Shown: positions 14,951 through 24,185, counted from the stretch's first letter. The stretch: DNA of 64,000 nucleotides from an uncultured Rikenellaceae bacterium (GCA_946486375.1 CAMLTW010000001.1:248001-312000); one strand, 5' to 3'. Numbers and translations are program-made. Notes: generated from the sequence alone by a model not told the origin.

Positions 14951-17317
14951 ATGGCAAAAAAAATCATACGGAAAATCAACGGAAAAGTCAATAACCGGAA
15001 AGCGGTGAAGATATTCTGGATCGTGTTCCTCGCTCCGGTGGCTTTGCTGTTGTTCCTCCTGTTGCTGACCGGGATCGGCGTGTTCGGAAAACTGCCTTCT
15101 TTCGACGATCTGGAGAATCCCAAGAGCAATCTGGCTACCGAAATCTATGCCGAAGACGGCGAGATGATCGGAAGTTTTTTCGTGCAGAACCGTTCCTATA
15201 CTTCCTATGAAGATCTGTCTCCCGCCCTGGTGGCGGCGCTGGTTGCCACCGAGGACGCCCGGTATTATTCCCATTCGGGCATCGATTTTCTGGGGCTGAC
15301 GCGGGTGGCCGTGAAGACGGTGGCTCTGGGACAGAAGCAGGGGGGAGGCAGCACCATCACCCAGCAGCTGGCCAAGAACCTGTACGATACGCGGGATACG
15401 GCGACCTACAATTATGCCGTTACCCGATTCTCTCACCTGGTGATTTCCAAGCTCAAGGAGTGGATCACCGCGGTGCGGCTGGAATACAATTACACCAAGG
15501 AAGAAATCGTGGCCATGTACTTCAATACGGTGGCCTACGGAAGCAATGCCTACGGGATCAAATCGGCCGCCCGCACCTTTTTCAACAAGACGCCGGATCA
15601 GCTGACCATCGAGGAGGCCGCGATGCTGGTGGGGGTGGTGAACGCCCCGACTCGGTACAGTCCCGTTCGGAATCCCGACAATGCGTTGAGGCGACGCAAT
15701 ACCGTGATCGCCCGGATGGAGAAACGGGGATTCCTGACCCGGCAGGAACGGGATTCCATTTCGGCCCTTCCCATCCAGCTCGACTATCGTCCGATATCGC
15801 ACGATGCGGGAACCGGCACTTATTTTCGGGAGATGCTCCGGCAGGTGATGACCGCCCGGCGACCCGATCGGGCCGACTATACCAACGACTGGGATTATGA
15901 ACAGGATGTAAGGGCGTGGGATGAGAATCCGATCTATGGCTGGTGCGACAAAAACCGGAAGAGCGACGGCACTCCCTATAATCTCTATCGGGACGGTCTG
16001 AAGATATATACTACCGTGAATTCCGCCATGCAGCGGTATGCCGAAGAAGCCCTTTGGGATCAGATGAAGGAAATCCAGCCCCGGATGGACGCTCAGGTCA
16101 AACGGACGAAACAGCTTTTTATAGGCGTGGGAAAGGACGAGGCGGAGCATATCGTTACCCGGGCCATGCGTCAGACCGACCGGTACCGTAACCTGAAGAA
16201 TGCCGGCCTGTCTCCGGAAGCTATCCGGAAGAACTTCGAAGAACCGGCCCCGATGCGGATTTTCACTTACGGCGGGGAAATAGATACGGTGATGACTCCG
16301 CGCGATTCGATCCTCCACCACAAGCGGTACATGAGGGCCGCCTTCATGGCGATGGACCCGGCTACGGGGTATGTGAAGGCTTATGTGGGCGGCCCCGATT
16401 TCCGGTTCTTCAAATACGATATGGTCCGGCAGGGAAAACGGCAGGTGGGTTCCACCATCAAGCCGTTCATCTATACGTTCGCCGTGGATCACCTGGGACT
16501 GACTCCCTGCACGAAGGTGCCGAACCTGCCCGTGTCCATCGAAACGACCAACGGGGATGCCTGGTCGCCCCGCGAAGCCGGACGGGTGGTCTACGACGGG
16601 GTGGAGAAACCGCTCCGATGGGGGCTGGCCAACAGCCGGAACAACTATTCGGCATGGATCATGAAACAGGCCAAACAGCCTTCGGCGGTGGCCGACTTCA
16701 TCCACAAGATCGGCATCAAGAGTTACATCGACCCGGTTCCGGCCCTTTGCCTGGGAACGTCGGACGTTTCGCTGTATGAAATGGTGGGGGCTTACGGCAC
16801 GTTCGCCAACCGGGGGGTGTTTACCGAACCGATGTTCGTGACCCGGATCGAAGACCGACAGGGGAACGTACTCTCTACCTTCACGGCCCGGACTTCCGAT
16901 GCCATCAGCGAGCAGACGGCTTATACCATGCTGGGAATGCTCCGCAATGTGGTGAATGCCGGGACGGCCGGCCGGCTGCGCCGGATGGGATTCACCGCCG
17001 ACATGGGAGGCAAGACCGGGACGTCGCAGCGGAATTCCGACGCATGGTTCATGGGCGTAACTCCGAAAATCGTGGCCGGGGCCTGGGTCGGAGGCGAAGA
17101 CCGAAGCGTTCACTTCCATTCGGCAGGGGAAGGAGCCGTGGCCGCTTTGCCGATTTTCGGCGGTTTCATGAAGCGGGTATATGCGGATAAACGCTTGGGA
17201 ATTACCGAGAAGGATCAGTTTCCGTTGCCGGTGGGAAGCGTGGTTTACAATTGCGACGAAGAGGAAGCGGAGGCGAGCGTGCCCGAGGAGGATTACGACG
17301 ACGAATTTTTTGAATGA
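14951..17317 (+). CDS. Bifunctional peptidoglycan synthase (class A PBP, PBP1A-like)
   Basis: This 788-residue inner-membrane enzyme polymerises lipid II and cross-links the peptides. After a short basic N terminus there is one transmembrane helix (about residues 18-41). The glycosyltransferase (GT51) domain follows with TEDARYYSHSGID holding the catalytic Glu, then GGGSTITQQLAKNLY and the AMYFNTVAYG segment. The transpeptidase domain has the SxxK motif in GSTIKPF, SxN in NSRNN and KTG in GGKTGTSQ. The tail is acidic. An upstream in-frame ATG at 14918 was rejected because it precedes the predicted transcription start. It is monocistronic; 300 bases separate it from tgt. Confidence 0.95.
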   Translation: MAKKIIRKINGKVNNRKAVKIFWIVFLAPVALLLFLLLLTGIGVFGKLPSFDDLENPKSNLATEIYAEDGEMIGSFFVQNRSYTSYEDLSPALVAALVATEDARYYSHSGIDFLGLTRVAVKTVALGQKQGGGSTITQQLAKNLYDTRDTATYNYAVTRFSHLVISKLKEWITAVRLEYNYTKEEIVAMYFNTVAYGSNAYGIKSAARTFFNKTPDQLTIEEAAMLVGVVNAPTRYSPVRNPDNALRRRNTVIARMEKRGFLTRQERDSISALPIQLDYRPISHDAGTGTYFREMLRQVMTARRPDRADYTNDWDYEQDVRAWDENPIYGWCDKNRKSDGTPYNLYRDGLKIYTTVNSAMQRYAEEALWDQMKEIQPRMDAQVKRTKQLFIGVGKDEAEHIVTRAMRQTDRYRNLKNAGLSPEAIRKNFEEPAPMRIFTYGGEIDTVMTPRDSILHHKRYMRAAFMAMDPATGYVKAYVGGPDFRFFKYDMVRQGKRQVGSTIKPFIYTFAVDHLGLTPCTKVPNLPVSIETTNGDAWSPREAGRVVYDGVEKPLRWGLANSRNNYSAWIMKQAKQPSAVADFIHKIGIKSYIDPVPALCLGTSDVSLYEMVGAYGTFANRGVFTEPMFVTRIEDRQGNVLSTFTARTSDAISEQTAYTMLGMLRNVVNAGTAGRLRRMGFTADMGGKTGTSQRNSDAWFMGVTPKIVAGAWVGGEDRSVHFHSAGEGAVAALPIFGGFMKRVYADKRLGITEKDQFPLPVGSVVYNCDEEEAEASVPEEDYDDEFFE

Positions 17318-17592
17318 TACCCGTAAGGCCTGCGGAATGCTTTTGTCCGGAAGGCTCCGGGCATATCCGGTTTGAGTGTGTCCCGTCCGGGGGCAGACCC
17401 CGACGGAATTTTCAGTTCGGAGAACCGGCGGTCGATTTGTCTGCCTGTCCCCCGGTTTTTCGTAAACCGGGACGGAATGAAGTGACGGTCGGCGCATTCC
17501 GTTTTCCGCCGGAAAGAAATGCCGGTTCCTGTTCTCCGTTCCTTCCGGGTGAAACGGAAATGCCGGGAGCAAGGAAATTAGAATTAATGTGT
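17318..17592 (+). other. Gene-free stretch between PBP1 and tgt
   Basis: No credible gene is present. An 8-bp perfect hairpin (CCCGGTTT 17451-17458 with AAACCGGG 17464-17471, loop TTCGT) may end the PBP1 transcript, but it lacks a T-run. The tgt promoter box begins at 17593. Confidence 0.45.
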
Positions 17593-17600
17593 TATTTTTG
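17593..17600 (+). promoter_or_regulatory. Candidate -7 box for tgt-lptG
   Basis: TATTTTTG is a full TAnnTTTG match, 17 bases before the tgt start codon. No clear -33 box. Confidence 0.55.
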
Positions 17601-17617
17601 CGACACAATCACGCGAT

Positions 17618-18748
17618 ATGGAATTCCGCCTGCAACATAGGGACGCCACCACCGCTGCGCGCACGGGAGAGATGGTTACCGGTCACGGGGTCGTCCGGAC
17701 CCCGATTTTTATGCCGGTCGGCACGGTCGGAAGCGTGAAGGGGGTATTTCACCGAGACCTGGAGGAAGAGGTTGGGGCCCAGATTATTCTGGGAAACACC
17801 TACCACCTTTATCTGCGGCCGGGAACCGAAATCCTCGAACGGGCCGGAGGGTTGCATCGGTTTTCATCGTGGAACCGTCCCATTCTGACCGACAGCGGCG
17901 GGTTTCAGGTTTTTTCGTTGGCCGACAGCCGGAAGATCACGGAAAACGGATGCGAGTTCCGTTCCCATATCGACGGATCGAAACACCTGTTCACTCCGGA
18001 AAAGGTGGTGGATATTCAGCGGAGCATCGGAGCCGACCTGATGATGGCGTTCGACGAATGCCCTTCGGGAACAGCCGATTACGACTATGCCGCCAAGTCT
18101 CTGGAACTGACGCACCGTTGGCTGGAACGTTGTTTCGACCGGTTCGAACAGACGGAAGACAAGTACGGCTACCGGCAGTCGCTGATTCCGATCGTGCAGG
18201 GCTGTACCTATCCGGAACTGCGTCGTCGGTCGGCGGAGTTCGTGCAGCGGTTCGGCGCCGACGGGTACGCCATCGGAGGGCTGGCGGTCGGGGAACCCGC
18301 TCCGGTCATGTATGAAATGATCGAGGTGGTGAACGGCATCCTGCCGGAAGACAAGCCCCGTTACCTGATGGGAGTGGGGACGCCGGTCAATCTGTTGGAG
18401 GCGATCGCCCGCGGGGTGGACATGTTCGACTGCGTCATGCCTACGCGCAACGGACGCAACGGGATGCTTTTCACCAGCGAGGGGATCATCAACATCCGCA
18501 ACCGGAAATGGCAGGACGATTTTTCGCCGATCGATCCGAGCGGCACCTGTTTTGTCGACCGGCTGTACACCAAAGCATACCTGCGCCACCTGGCCGTGGC
18601 GGGGGAAATGCTGGCGGCGCAGATCGCCAGCCTGCACAATTTGTCCTTTTACCTGTGGCTCGTCGGAGAGAGCCGGCGGCAGATCGAGGCCGGTACGTTC
18701 GGCCCCTGGAAAGAAAAAATGGTGGTTAAACTGGCACAACGATTATAG
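17618..18748 (+). CDS. tgt: Queuine/preQ1 tRNA-guanine ribosyltransferase
   Basis: Tgt exchanges guanine 34 of tRNAs with GUN anticodons for the queuosine precursor. The 376-residue protein has the family core: TDSGGFQ with Asp92, MMAFDECPSG, QGCTYPELR, and the nucleophile Asp271 in GVDMFDCVMPTRNGRNG. The bacterial zinc site normally has three Cys and one His in a C-x-C-x2-C-x25-H pattern. At the equivalent positions here are Gly309, Cys311, Asp314 and His340, so two zinc cysteines are missing. I recall the same substitution in other Bacteroidetes Tgt proteins, so it is probably a lineage trait and not damage. lptG starts one base after the stop, so the pair is co-transcribed. Confidence 0.95.
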   Translation: MEFRLQHRDATTAARTGEMVTGHGVVRTPIFMPVGTVGSVKGVFHRDLEEEVGAQIILGNTYHLYLRPGTEILERAGGLHRFSSWNRPILTDSGGFQVFSLADSRKITENGCEFRSHIDGSKHLFTPEKVVDIQRSIGADLMMAFDECPSGTADYDYAAKSLELTHRWLERCFDRFEQTEDKYGYRQSLIPIVQGCTYPELRRRSAEFVQRFGADGYAIGGLAVGEPAPVMYEMIEVVNGILPEDKPRYLMGVGTPVNLLEAIARGVDMFDCVMPTRNGRNGMLFTSEGIINIRNRKWQDDFSPIDPSGTCFVDRLYTKAYLRHLAVAGEMLAAQIASLHNLSFYLWLVGESRRQIEAGTFGPWKEKMVVKLAQRL

Positions 18749-18749
18749 C

Positions 18750-19850
18750 ATGACGATCCGGAATCCGGGGCTGAAGATACTCGACCGCTACATCATCCGT
18801 AAGTTCCTCGGAACCTACTTCTTTGCCATTGCTCTGATCATCGTGGTGGTGGTGATTTTCGATGCGGCGGAAAAGATCGACGATTTCATCGAACTGAAGG
18901 CCCCCCTTTCCCAGATCGTTTTCAAATATTACCTGAATTTCATTCCGTTTTTCATCAACCAGTTCAGCGGGCTTTTTACGTTCATCGCAGTGATTTTCTT
19001 CACTTCGAAAATGGCCTACAACACCGAGATCATCGCCATCCTTTCGAGCGGGGTCAGTTTCAGACGGATGCTCTGGCCCTATTTCCTTTCGGCTTTCGTC
19101 ATTACGGTGGTGAGCCTGGTGCTGAATCTTTTTATCATTCCGGTTTCCAATCAGAACCGGCTCGATTTCGAATCCCAGTACCTCAAGAAGGGGAGAAAAG
19201 TGCAGTTCGAAAAACATATCTACCGGCAGGTGGTGCCGGGAACCTTCGCCTATATTCGGGATTACAGCAGCATCGGAAACAATGCCTCCTTCCTGGTGGT
19301 GGAATCCTACGACAGCGGAGCCATCGTATCTTCGCTGGAGGCTTCGGGCGTCCGGTTCAACACCGAAACCCACCGCTGGACGGCTCCCAAATACGTTCAG
19401 CGGACGTTCGACGGGGAAAAGGAAGTTTTCGAGCAGAAGACGAACCTGGATACGATGATCAACATCACGGCCGACGAACTGGGAAAAGTGCAGGATCTGG
19501 TGCAGACCATGAATTATTTCGAGTTGCGGCAGTTCGTCCGGCAGCAGAAAAGCAAGGGATCGGATATGGTGGCGGTGTTCGAGGTGGAAAAATACAACCG
19601 GGTGGCCTATCCGGCGGCCACTTTTGTCCTCACCCTGATCGGGGTTTCGCTGTCGTCGCGCAAGGTTCGGGGAGGAACCGGACTGCATATCGGGGTGGGG
19701 ATCGCCTTGTGTTTCTCTTACATCCTGATGATGAAGTTCGCCGAAGAATTCGCCAAGGGAGGCGTGCTGCCGGCGGTGGTTTCCGTCTGGATTCCCAATA
19801 TCCTGTATGCTTTCATCGCGGTTTACCTGTATAAGAAAGCGCCCAAATGA
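18750..19850 (+). CDS. lptG: LPS export permease, LptF/LptG family
   Basis: LptF/LptG permeases sit in the inner membrane and, with LptB and LptC, extract lipopolysaccharide for transport to the outer membrane. The 366-residue product has helices at about residues 22-45, 65-85 and 100-125 (LDRYIIRKFLGTYFFAIALI, then INQFSGLFTFIAVIFFTSKM). A ~140-residue periplasmic beta-jellyroll domain follows, then three C-terminal helices. The motif NTEIIAILSSGVSFRRML is the conserved cytoplasmic coupling segment. It starts one base after tgt ends. Bacteroidetes often carry more than one LptF/G-like gene, so F versus G identity is less certain than the family. Confidence 0.88.
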   Translation: MTIRNPGLKILDRYIIRKFLGTYFFAIALIIVVVVIFDAAEKIDDFIELKAPLSQIVFKYYLNFIPFFINQFSGLFTFIAVIFFTSKMAYNTEIIAILSSGVSFRRMLWPYFLSAFVITVVSLVLNLFIIPVSNQNRLDFESQYLKKGRKVQFEKHIYRQVVPGTFAYIRDYSSIGNNASFLVVESYDSGAIVSSLEASGVRFNTETHRWTAPKYVQRTFDGEKEVFEQKTNLDTMINITADELGKVQDLVQTMNYFELRQFVRQQKSKGSDMVAVFEVEKYNRVAYPAATFVLTLIGVSLSSRKVRGGTGLHIGVGIALCFSYILMMKFAEEFAKGGVLPAVVSVWIPNILYAFIAVYLYKKAPK

Positions 19851-19914
19851 TCCGGTTCCGTTTTCCGTTCGTTTGAAAATAGGTTCGGGGAAACGGTTGT
19901 ATCCAGATATTTTA

Positions 19915-19922
19915 TATATTTG
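19915..19922 (+). promoter_or_regulatory. Candidate -7 box for transketolase
   Basis: TATATTTG matches TAnnTTTG fully, 33 bases before the start codon at 19956. No matching -33 box was found at the normal distance. Confidence 0.5.
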
Positions 19923-19955
19923 TTGAAAGAATCTGAACCAACTAAATCATACAGT

Positions 19956-21974
19956 ATGGCAAACGTTACAAAGAGGGCTGCCGACAACATCCGGATACTG
20001 GCGGCTTCCATGGTGGAAAAAGCCAAGTCGGGGCATCCGGGAGGTGCTATGGGCGGAGCCGATTTCGTCAATGTGCTCTATTCGGAATTTCTGAAATACA
20101 ACCCGGACGACCTGCGTTACCCGTTCCGGGATCGTTTTTTTCTGGATCCGGGTCACATGTCGCCCATGCTTTATTCGGTGCTGTGTCTGGCCGGATATTT
20201 CACGCCCGAAGACCTCGCGCAGTTCCGGCAGTGGGGCAGCATCACGCCGGGCCATCCCGAAGTGGACGTGATCCGGGGGATCGAAAACACTTCCGGCCCG
20301 CTGGGGCAGGGGCATACCATGGCGGTCGGTGCGGCCATCGCGGAACGTTTTTTGGCTGCCAGATTCGGGGAATGGACGGCGCACAAGACGTTCGCCTTCA
20401 TTTCCGACGGGGGCGTGCAGGAAGAAATTTCTCAGGGAGCCGGACGGATCGCAGGACATTTGGGGCTTCACAACCTCATCATGTTCTACGATTCCAACAA
20501 CATACAGCTTTCCACCAAGGTGAGCGACGTGACGTCGGAAGAAGTGGCTGAGAAATATAAGGCTTGGGGGTGGAGCGTGATTTCCATCGACGGAAACGAT
20601 GCGGAGCAGATTCGGGAAGCCTTGAGACGGGCTTTGGCCGAAACCGAAAAGCCGACGCTCATTATCGGGCGTACCGTCATGGGCAAGGGTGCCGTAGGCA
20701 AGGAAGGCGAAAATTTCGAAGGGCGTACCGCTACCCATGGTGCGCCGCTGGGCGAAGCGGGAGCGTCGTATGAAAAGACCGTGGAAAATCTCGGCGGCGA
20801 TCCGCAGCACCCGTTCGTGGTGTTCGACGATGTGAAGGCGCTGTATGACCGGCGGAGGGAAGAACTGCGGCAGTGGTACGCTTCCCGGAAGGCCGAGGAA
20901 GATGCCTGGCGGGCGGCCAATCCCGAAGAGGCGAAGCGACTCGACCGGTTCTTGTCGGGCGGGCTTCCGGAGTTGGACTATGCCCAGGTGCAGCAGAAGG
21001 AAGGATGCGCTACGCGTGCCGCTTCGTCGACGGTGCTCGGGTGGTACGCCGATCAGGTGGACAACATGATCGTCGCTTCGGCAGACCTTTCCAATTCCGA
21101 CAAGACCGACGGTTTCCTGAAGAAAACCAAAGCGTTCACCAAGGGGGATTTCTCCGGAGCGTTTTTGCAGGCCGGCGTGTGCGAGTTGACGATGGCCGCC
21201 ATCATGAACGGGATGGCGTTGCATGGCGGCGTGATTCCGGTGTGCGGAACATTCTTCGTTTTCTCGGATTACATGAAACCGGCCGTACGGATGGCTGCCC
21301 TGATGGAGCAGCCGGTGAAATACGTCTGGACGCACGACTCGTTCCGGGTGGGCGAGGACGGCCCGACGCACCAGCCGGTGGAGCATGAAGCCCAGATCCG
21401 GTTGATGGAACAGCTGAGGAATCATCATGGAGACAGGTCGATGCTGGTGATGCGTCCGGGGGATGCGGGCGAGACGACCGAAGCCTGGAGGATGGTGCTG
21501 GAAGCGAAGAAGCCTGCCGCTCTCATTCTGTCGCGACAGAATATCGCCAAGCTGCCGGTGGATTGTTATGACGGCGTGAAAAAAGGCGGCTACATCGTGA
21601 TGAAGGAAGAAGGTGCGGATCGTCCGGATGTGATTCTGGTGGCGAACGGTTCGGAAGTCGCCACTTTGGTGGAAGGTGCGGAGTTGCTGAAGGCGGACGG
21701 GGTGAAAGTGCGGGTGGTATCGGTTCCGTCGGAAGGTCTTTTCCGGGATCAACCGACCGAATATCAGCAGGAAGTGCTGCCTGCCGGAGTGAAGAAATTC
21801 GGGTTGACTTCCGGACTGCCGGTGACGCTGGCCGGGCTGGTCGGAGCCGACGGAGTGGTGAGCGGTTTGGATCATTTCGGTTACTCGGCTCCTTACAAGG
21901 TGCTGGATGAAAAATTCGGCTTCAACGGTCAGAGCGTTTATCGGAAAGTAAAGGAATTTCTGGCCGGAAAGTAG
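19956..21974 (+). CDS. tkt: Transketolase
   Basis: Transketolase moves two-carbon units between sugar phosphates in the non-oxidative pentose phosphate pathway. At 672 residues the protein is full length. The N-terminal domain has SGHPGGAMGGADF and the thiamine-diphosphate motif (SDGGVQEEISQG to FYDSNNIQL). The pyrimidine-binding domain holds TFFVFSDYMKPAVRMAALM and DSFRVGEDGPTHQPVEH. The C-terminal domain has VILVANGSEVATLVEGA. I preferred the ATG at 19956 over an upstream in-frame start inside the promoter box. It is followed by a hairpin and then by a transaldolase gene on the same strand, so the two successive non-oxidative enzymes lie side by side. Confidence 0.97.
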   Translation: MANVTKRAADNIRILAASMVEKAKSGHPGGAMGGADFVNVLYSEFLKYNPDDLRYPFRDRFFLDPGHMSPMLYSVLCLAGYFTPEDLAQFRQWGSITPGHPEVDVIRGIENTSGPLGQGHTMAVGAAIAERFLAARFGEWTAHKTFAFISDGGVQEEISQGAGRIAGHLGLHNLIMFYDSNNIQLSTKVSDVTSEEVAEKYKAWGWSVISIDGNDAEQIREALRRALAETEKPTLIIGRTVMGKGAVGKEGENFEGRTATHGAPLGEAGASYEKTVENLGGDPQHPFVVFDDVKALYDRRREELRQWYASRKAEEDAWRAANPEEAKRLDRFLSGGLPELDYAQVQQKEGCATRAASSTVLGWYADQVDNMIVASADLSNSDKTDGFLKKTKAFTKGDFSGAFLQAGVCELTMAAIMNGMALHGGVIPVCGTFFVFSDYMKPAVRMAALMEQPVKYVWTHDSFRVGEDGPTHQPVEHEAQIRLMEQLRNHHGDRSMLVMRPGDAGETTEAWRMVLEAKKPAALILSRQNIAKLPVDCYDGVKKGGYIVMKEEGADRPDVILVANGSEVATLVEGAELLKADGVKVRVVSVPSEGLFRDQPTEYQQEVLPAGVKKFGLTSGLPVTLAGLVGADGVVSGLDHFGYSAPYKVLDEKFGFNGQSVYRKVKEFLAGK

Positions 21975-22010
21975 CTTTGAATAAATATTAGGAAGGAAGG
22001 GGAGAATATG

Positions 22011-22045
22011 CCCGTATCGTGCCTGGAAACGGCGATACGGGTTCT
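22011..22045 (+). terminator. Hairpin between tkt and the transaldolase gene
   Basis: Perfect 9-bp arms CCCGTATCG (22011-22019) and CGATACGGG (22033-22041), followed by TTCTTT. The T-run is poor, so termination may be partial. Confidence 0.5.
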
Positions 22046-22140
22046 TTCCGCGTATGCATCTTCGCATTTTGCCGGTATGCCGGATGCGAGGCTGCGAAGG
22101 GGACAGGATCGTTTCTATAACACTTAAATAGGGAACCGCC

Positions 22141-22794
22141 ATGAAATTTTTCGTTGACACGGCCGATCTCGATCAGATTCGGGAGGCTCAGGCACTGGGT
22201 GTGCTGGACGGAGTGACGACCAATCCTTCCCTGATGGCCCGCGAGGGGATATGCGGGACGGAGAATATCCGGAACCATTATCTGGCGATCTGCGCTCTGG
22301 TGGACGGCCCCGTGAGCGCCGAAGTGCTGGGAACCGATTACGATTCCATGATCCGGGAAGGAGAGGAACTGGCCGCGCTTCATCCGCGTATCGTCGTGAA
22401 GGTGCCCTGTACGCGGGACGGGATCCGGGCGGTCAGGTATTTTTCCGATCGGGAGATCAAAACCAACTGTACCCTTATTTTCGGTTTGGGACAGGCGTTG
22501 CTGGCGGCCAAGGCCGGAGCTACCTATGCGTCGCCTTTCGTGGGGCGGTTGGACGACATTGCGAGCGACGGGGTGGAATTGGTAAGACGTGTAGTGGAAG
22601 TATACGATTATTATGGGTATTCCACGCAGGTCATCGCTTCTTCCATCCGTTCGGCACAGCACATCGTGCAGTGTCTGGAGGCGGGAGCCGATGTGGCGAC
22701 CTGCCCGTTGAAAGCGATCGAAGGCCTATTGGATCATCCCCTGACCGACAAGGGGGTGGCGTTGTTCGCGGAGGCAGCGGCCCGGATGCGGTAG
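22141..22794 (+). CDS. tal: Transaldolase, small FSA/TalC-type
   Basis: This 217-residue TIM-barrel enzyme forms a Schiff base through Lys87 (VVKVPC). The subfamily contains both fructose-6-phosphate aldolases and true transaldolases. As I recall, E. coli FSA has Gln59 and Tyr131 at two key active-site positions, where transaldolases have Glu and Phe. Here the corresponding residues are Glu61 (SAEVLG) and Phe133 (SPFVGRLDD), which favours transaldolase activity. Other family marks are VDTADLDQIREA, GVTTNPSLM and CTLIFGLGQALLAAKAGA. It lies downstream of transketolase, consistent with a pentose phosphate role. Many annotations would name it fructose-6-phosphate aldolase. Confidence 0.9.
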   Translation: MKFFVDTADLDQIREAQALGVLDGVTTNPSLMAREGICGTENIRNHYLAICALVDGPVSAEVLGTDYDSMIREGEELAALHPRIVVKVPCTRDGIRAVRYFSDREIKTNCTLIFGLGQALLAAKAGATYASPFVGRLDDIASDGVELVRRVVEVYDYYGYSTQVIASSIRSAQHIVQCLEAGADVATCPLKAIEGLLDHPLTDKGVALFAEAAARMR

Positions 22795-22853
22795 CACGCT
22801 GTTGGAGTCCGGTCGAAGAAACGAAGATGAGTTAAAAACGACATTGAAGGAAA

Positions 22854-23996
22854 ATGACGAAGAAAGTGTTTGTGTCGGGTTGTTACGACATGTTGCATAG
22901 CGGTCACGTAGCCTTTTTTGAGGAGGCGGCCGAATACGGAGATTTATACGTGGGGATCGGTTCCGATAAGACCATCGCGGAGCTGAAGGCGCGCAAGACG
23001 ATCAATACGGACCGGGAGCGGCTGTATATGGTGAAAGCGTTGAAAGTGGTGAAAGACGCCTGGATCAATTCGGGAAGCGGATTGCTGGATTTCGAGGCGG
23101 AACTGCGGAAGCTGCGTCCCGATGTCTTTTTCGTCAACGAAGACGGCCATCTTCCGGCGAAGGAAGCCCTTTGCCGGGAATTGGGAATCGAATACGTGGT
23201 CAGCAAGCGGGAACCCCATCCGGGGTTGCCGGTGCGCTCTACGACCGCTTTGCGGCAGGAATGCCGGATTCCGTATCGGATCGATCTGGCGGGTGGGTGG
23301 CTGGATCAGCCCTATGTTTCGAAACATGCTTCAGGAGCGGTGCTGACGATCTGCATCGAACCCGATTACGATTTCAATGATCGGAGCGGCATGGCGACCA
23401 GTTCCCGGAAAAAAGCGGTGGAGTTGTGGCAAACCGACGTGCCGGAAGGCGATCGCATCAAGCTGGCGCGAACCTTGTTCTGCTTTGAGAATCCTCCCGG
23501 TACCGAATACGTCAGCGGTTCGCAGGACGCCATCGGAATCACCCTGCCGGCATTGAACCGGTTATACTATGAAGGGGGCTACTGGCCTTCCCGGATCGAA
23601 ACGGTCACGGACGAGAGCGTATTGTCCTGGCTGGAGGAGCGACTCCGATTGATCCAGATGTATCCCCGGAGGGGAGGATACGATGTGTTGGCCGATACCC
23701 GCATCGATCGTGCGGGAGCGGAGGCGCTGAGCATGGCGGCGGATAGGTGTTGGGAGGCGATTTTGCAGAAGGATGCGAAGGCGTTCGGCGTAGCCGTGCG
23801 GGAGTCGCTGGAAGCGCAGCTTCGGATGTTCCCCAACATGATGCCGGAGGACGTGCGGGAATTGGCGGAAGAGTACGATGGTGCGGAAGGGGTGCTGGGA
23901 TATAAGATAAGCGGTGCCGGAGGCGGAGGATATTTGATACTGGTGACCGATCGGGAAGTGCCCAAGTCCTTGAAGGTTCGGATCAGGCGGAAGTGA
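22854..23996 (+). CDS. Nucleotidyltransferase-GHMP kinase fusion protein
   Basis: Residues 1-135 form a cytidylyl/adenylyltransferase domain: VFVSGCYDMLHSGHV carries the HxGH motif, TDRERLYMV the second motif, and VRSTTALR resembles the STT motif. Residues ~137-380 form a compact GHMP-type sugar kinase: RIPYRIDLAGGWLDQP (motif 1), GMATSSRKKAVE (a short motif 2), SGSQDAIGI, and KISGAGGGGYLILV (motif 3). A protein with both halves should phosphorylate a sugar or polyol and activate it with a nucleotide, as HldE does with a different kinase fold. The substrate is unknown. Its position after transketolase and transaldolase, which make sedoheptulose 7-phosphate, makes a heptose a reasonable guess. 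It is 59 bases downstream of tal. Confidence 0.82.
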   Translation: MTKKVFVSGCYDMLHSGHVAFFEEAAEYGDLYVGIGSDKTIAELKARKTINTDRERLYMVKALKVVKDAWINSGSGLLDFEAELRKLRPDVFFVNEDGHLPAKEALCRELGIEYVVSKREPHPGLPVRSTTALRQECRIPYRIDLAGGWLDQPYVSKHASGAVLTICIEPDYDFNDRSGMATSSRKKAVELWQTDVPEGDRIKLARTLFCFENPPGTEYVSGSQDAIGITLPALNRLYYEGGYWPSRIETVTDESVLSWLEERLRLIQMYPRRGGYDVLADTRIDRAGAEALSMAADRCWEAILQKDAKAFGVAVRESLEAQLRMFPNMMPEDVRELAEEYDGAEGVLGYKISGAGGGGYLILVTDREVPKSLKVRIRRK

Positions 23997-24185
23997 AAAT
24001 AAGCCTATCGGGATGGGAACCGTATCCGGAAACCTGATCGAAGGGGATGGAATGGAGGACTCGAACATACGGAGTCGGGGGATGAGTGCTTTCGGAAAGG
24101 CATCCTTCGGGCAGGAGGGCGGTTGTAAAAAAGTACGGAACTGAAAAAATATTGAAAAAAGTAATAATATTGCAACGCGAACGGC

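Noticed and set aside
14942-17608. An 888-codon open frame on the minus strand across the PBP1 gene
   Set aside because: Antisense to a gene with all catalytic motifs; the reverse product has no family resemblance.
22854-23996. Two separate genes for the nucleotidyltransferase and the kinase
   Set aside because: The frame is continuous with no internal stop, and the junction near residue 136 is in the middle of an unbroken sequence, so it is a true fusion.
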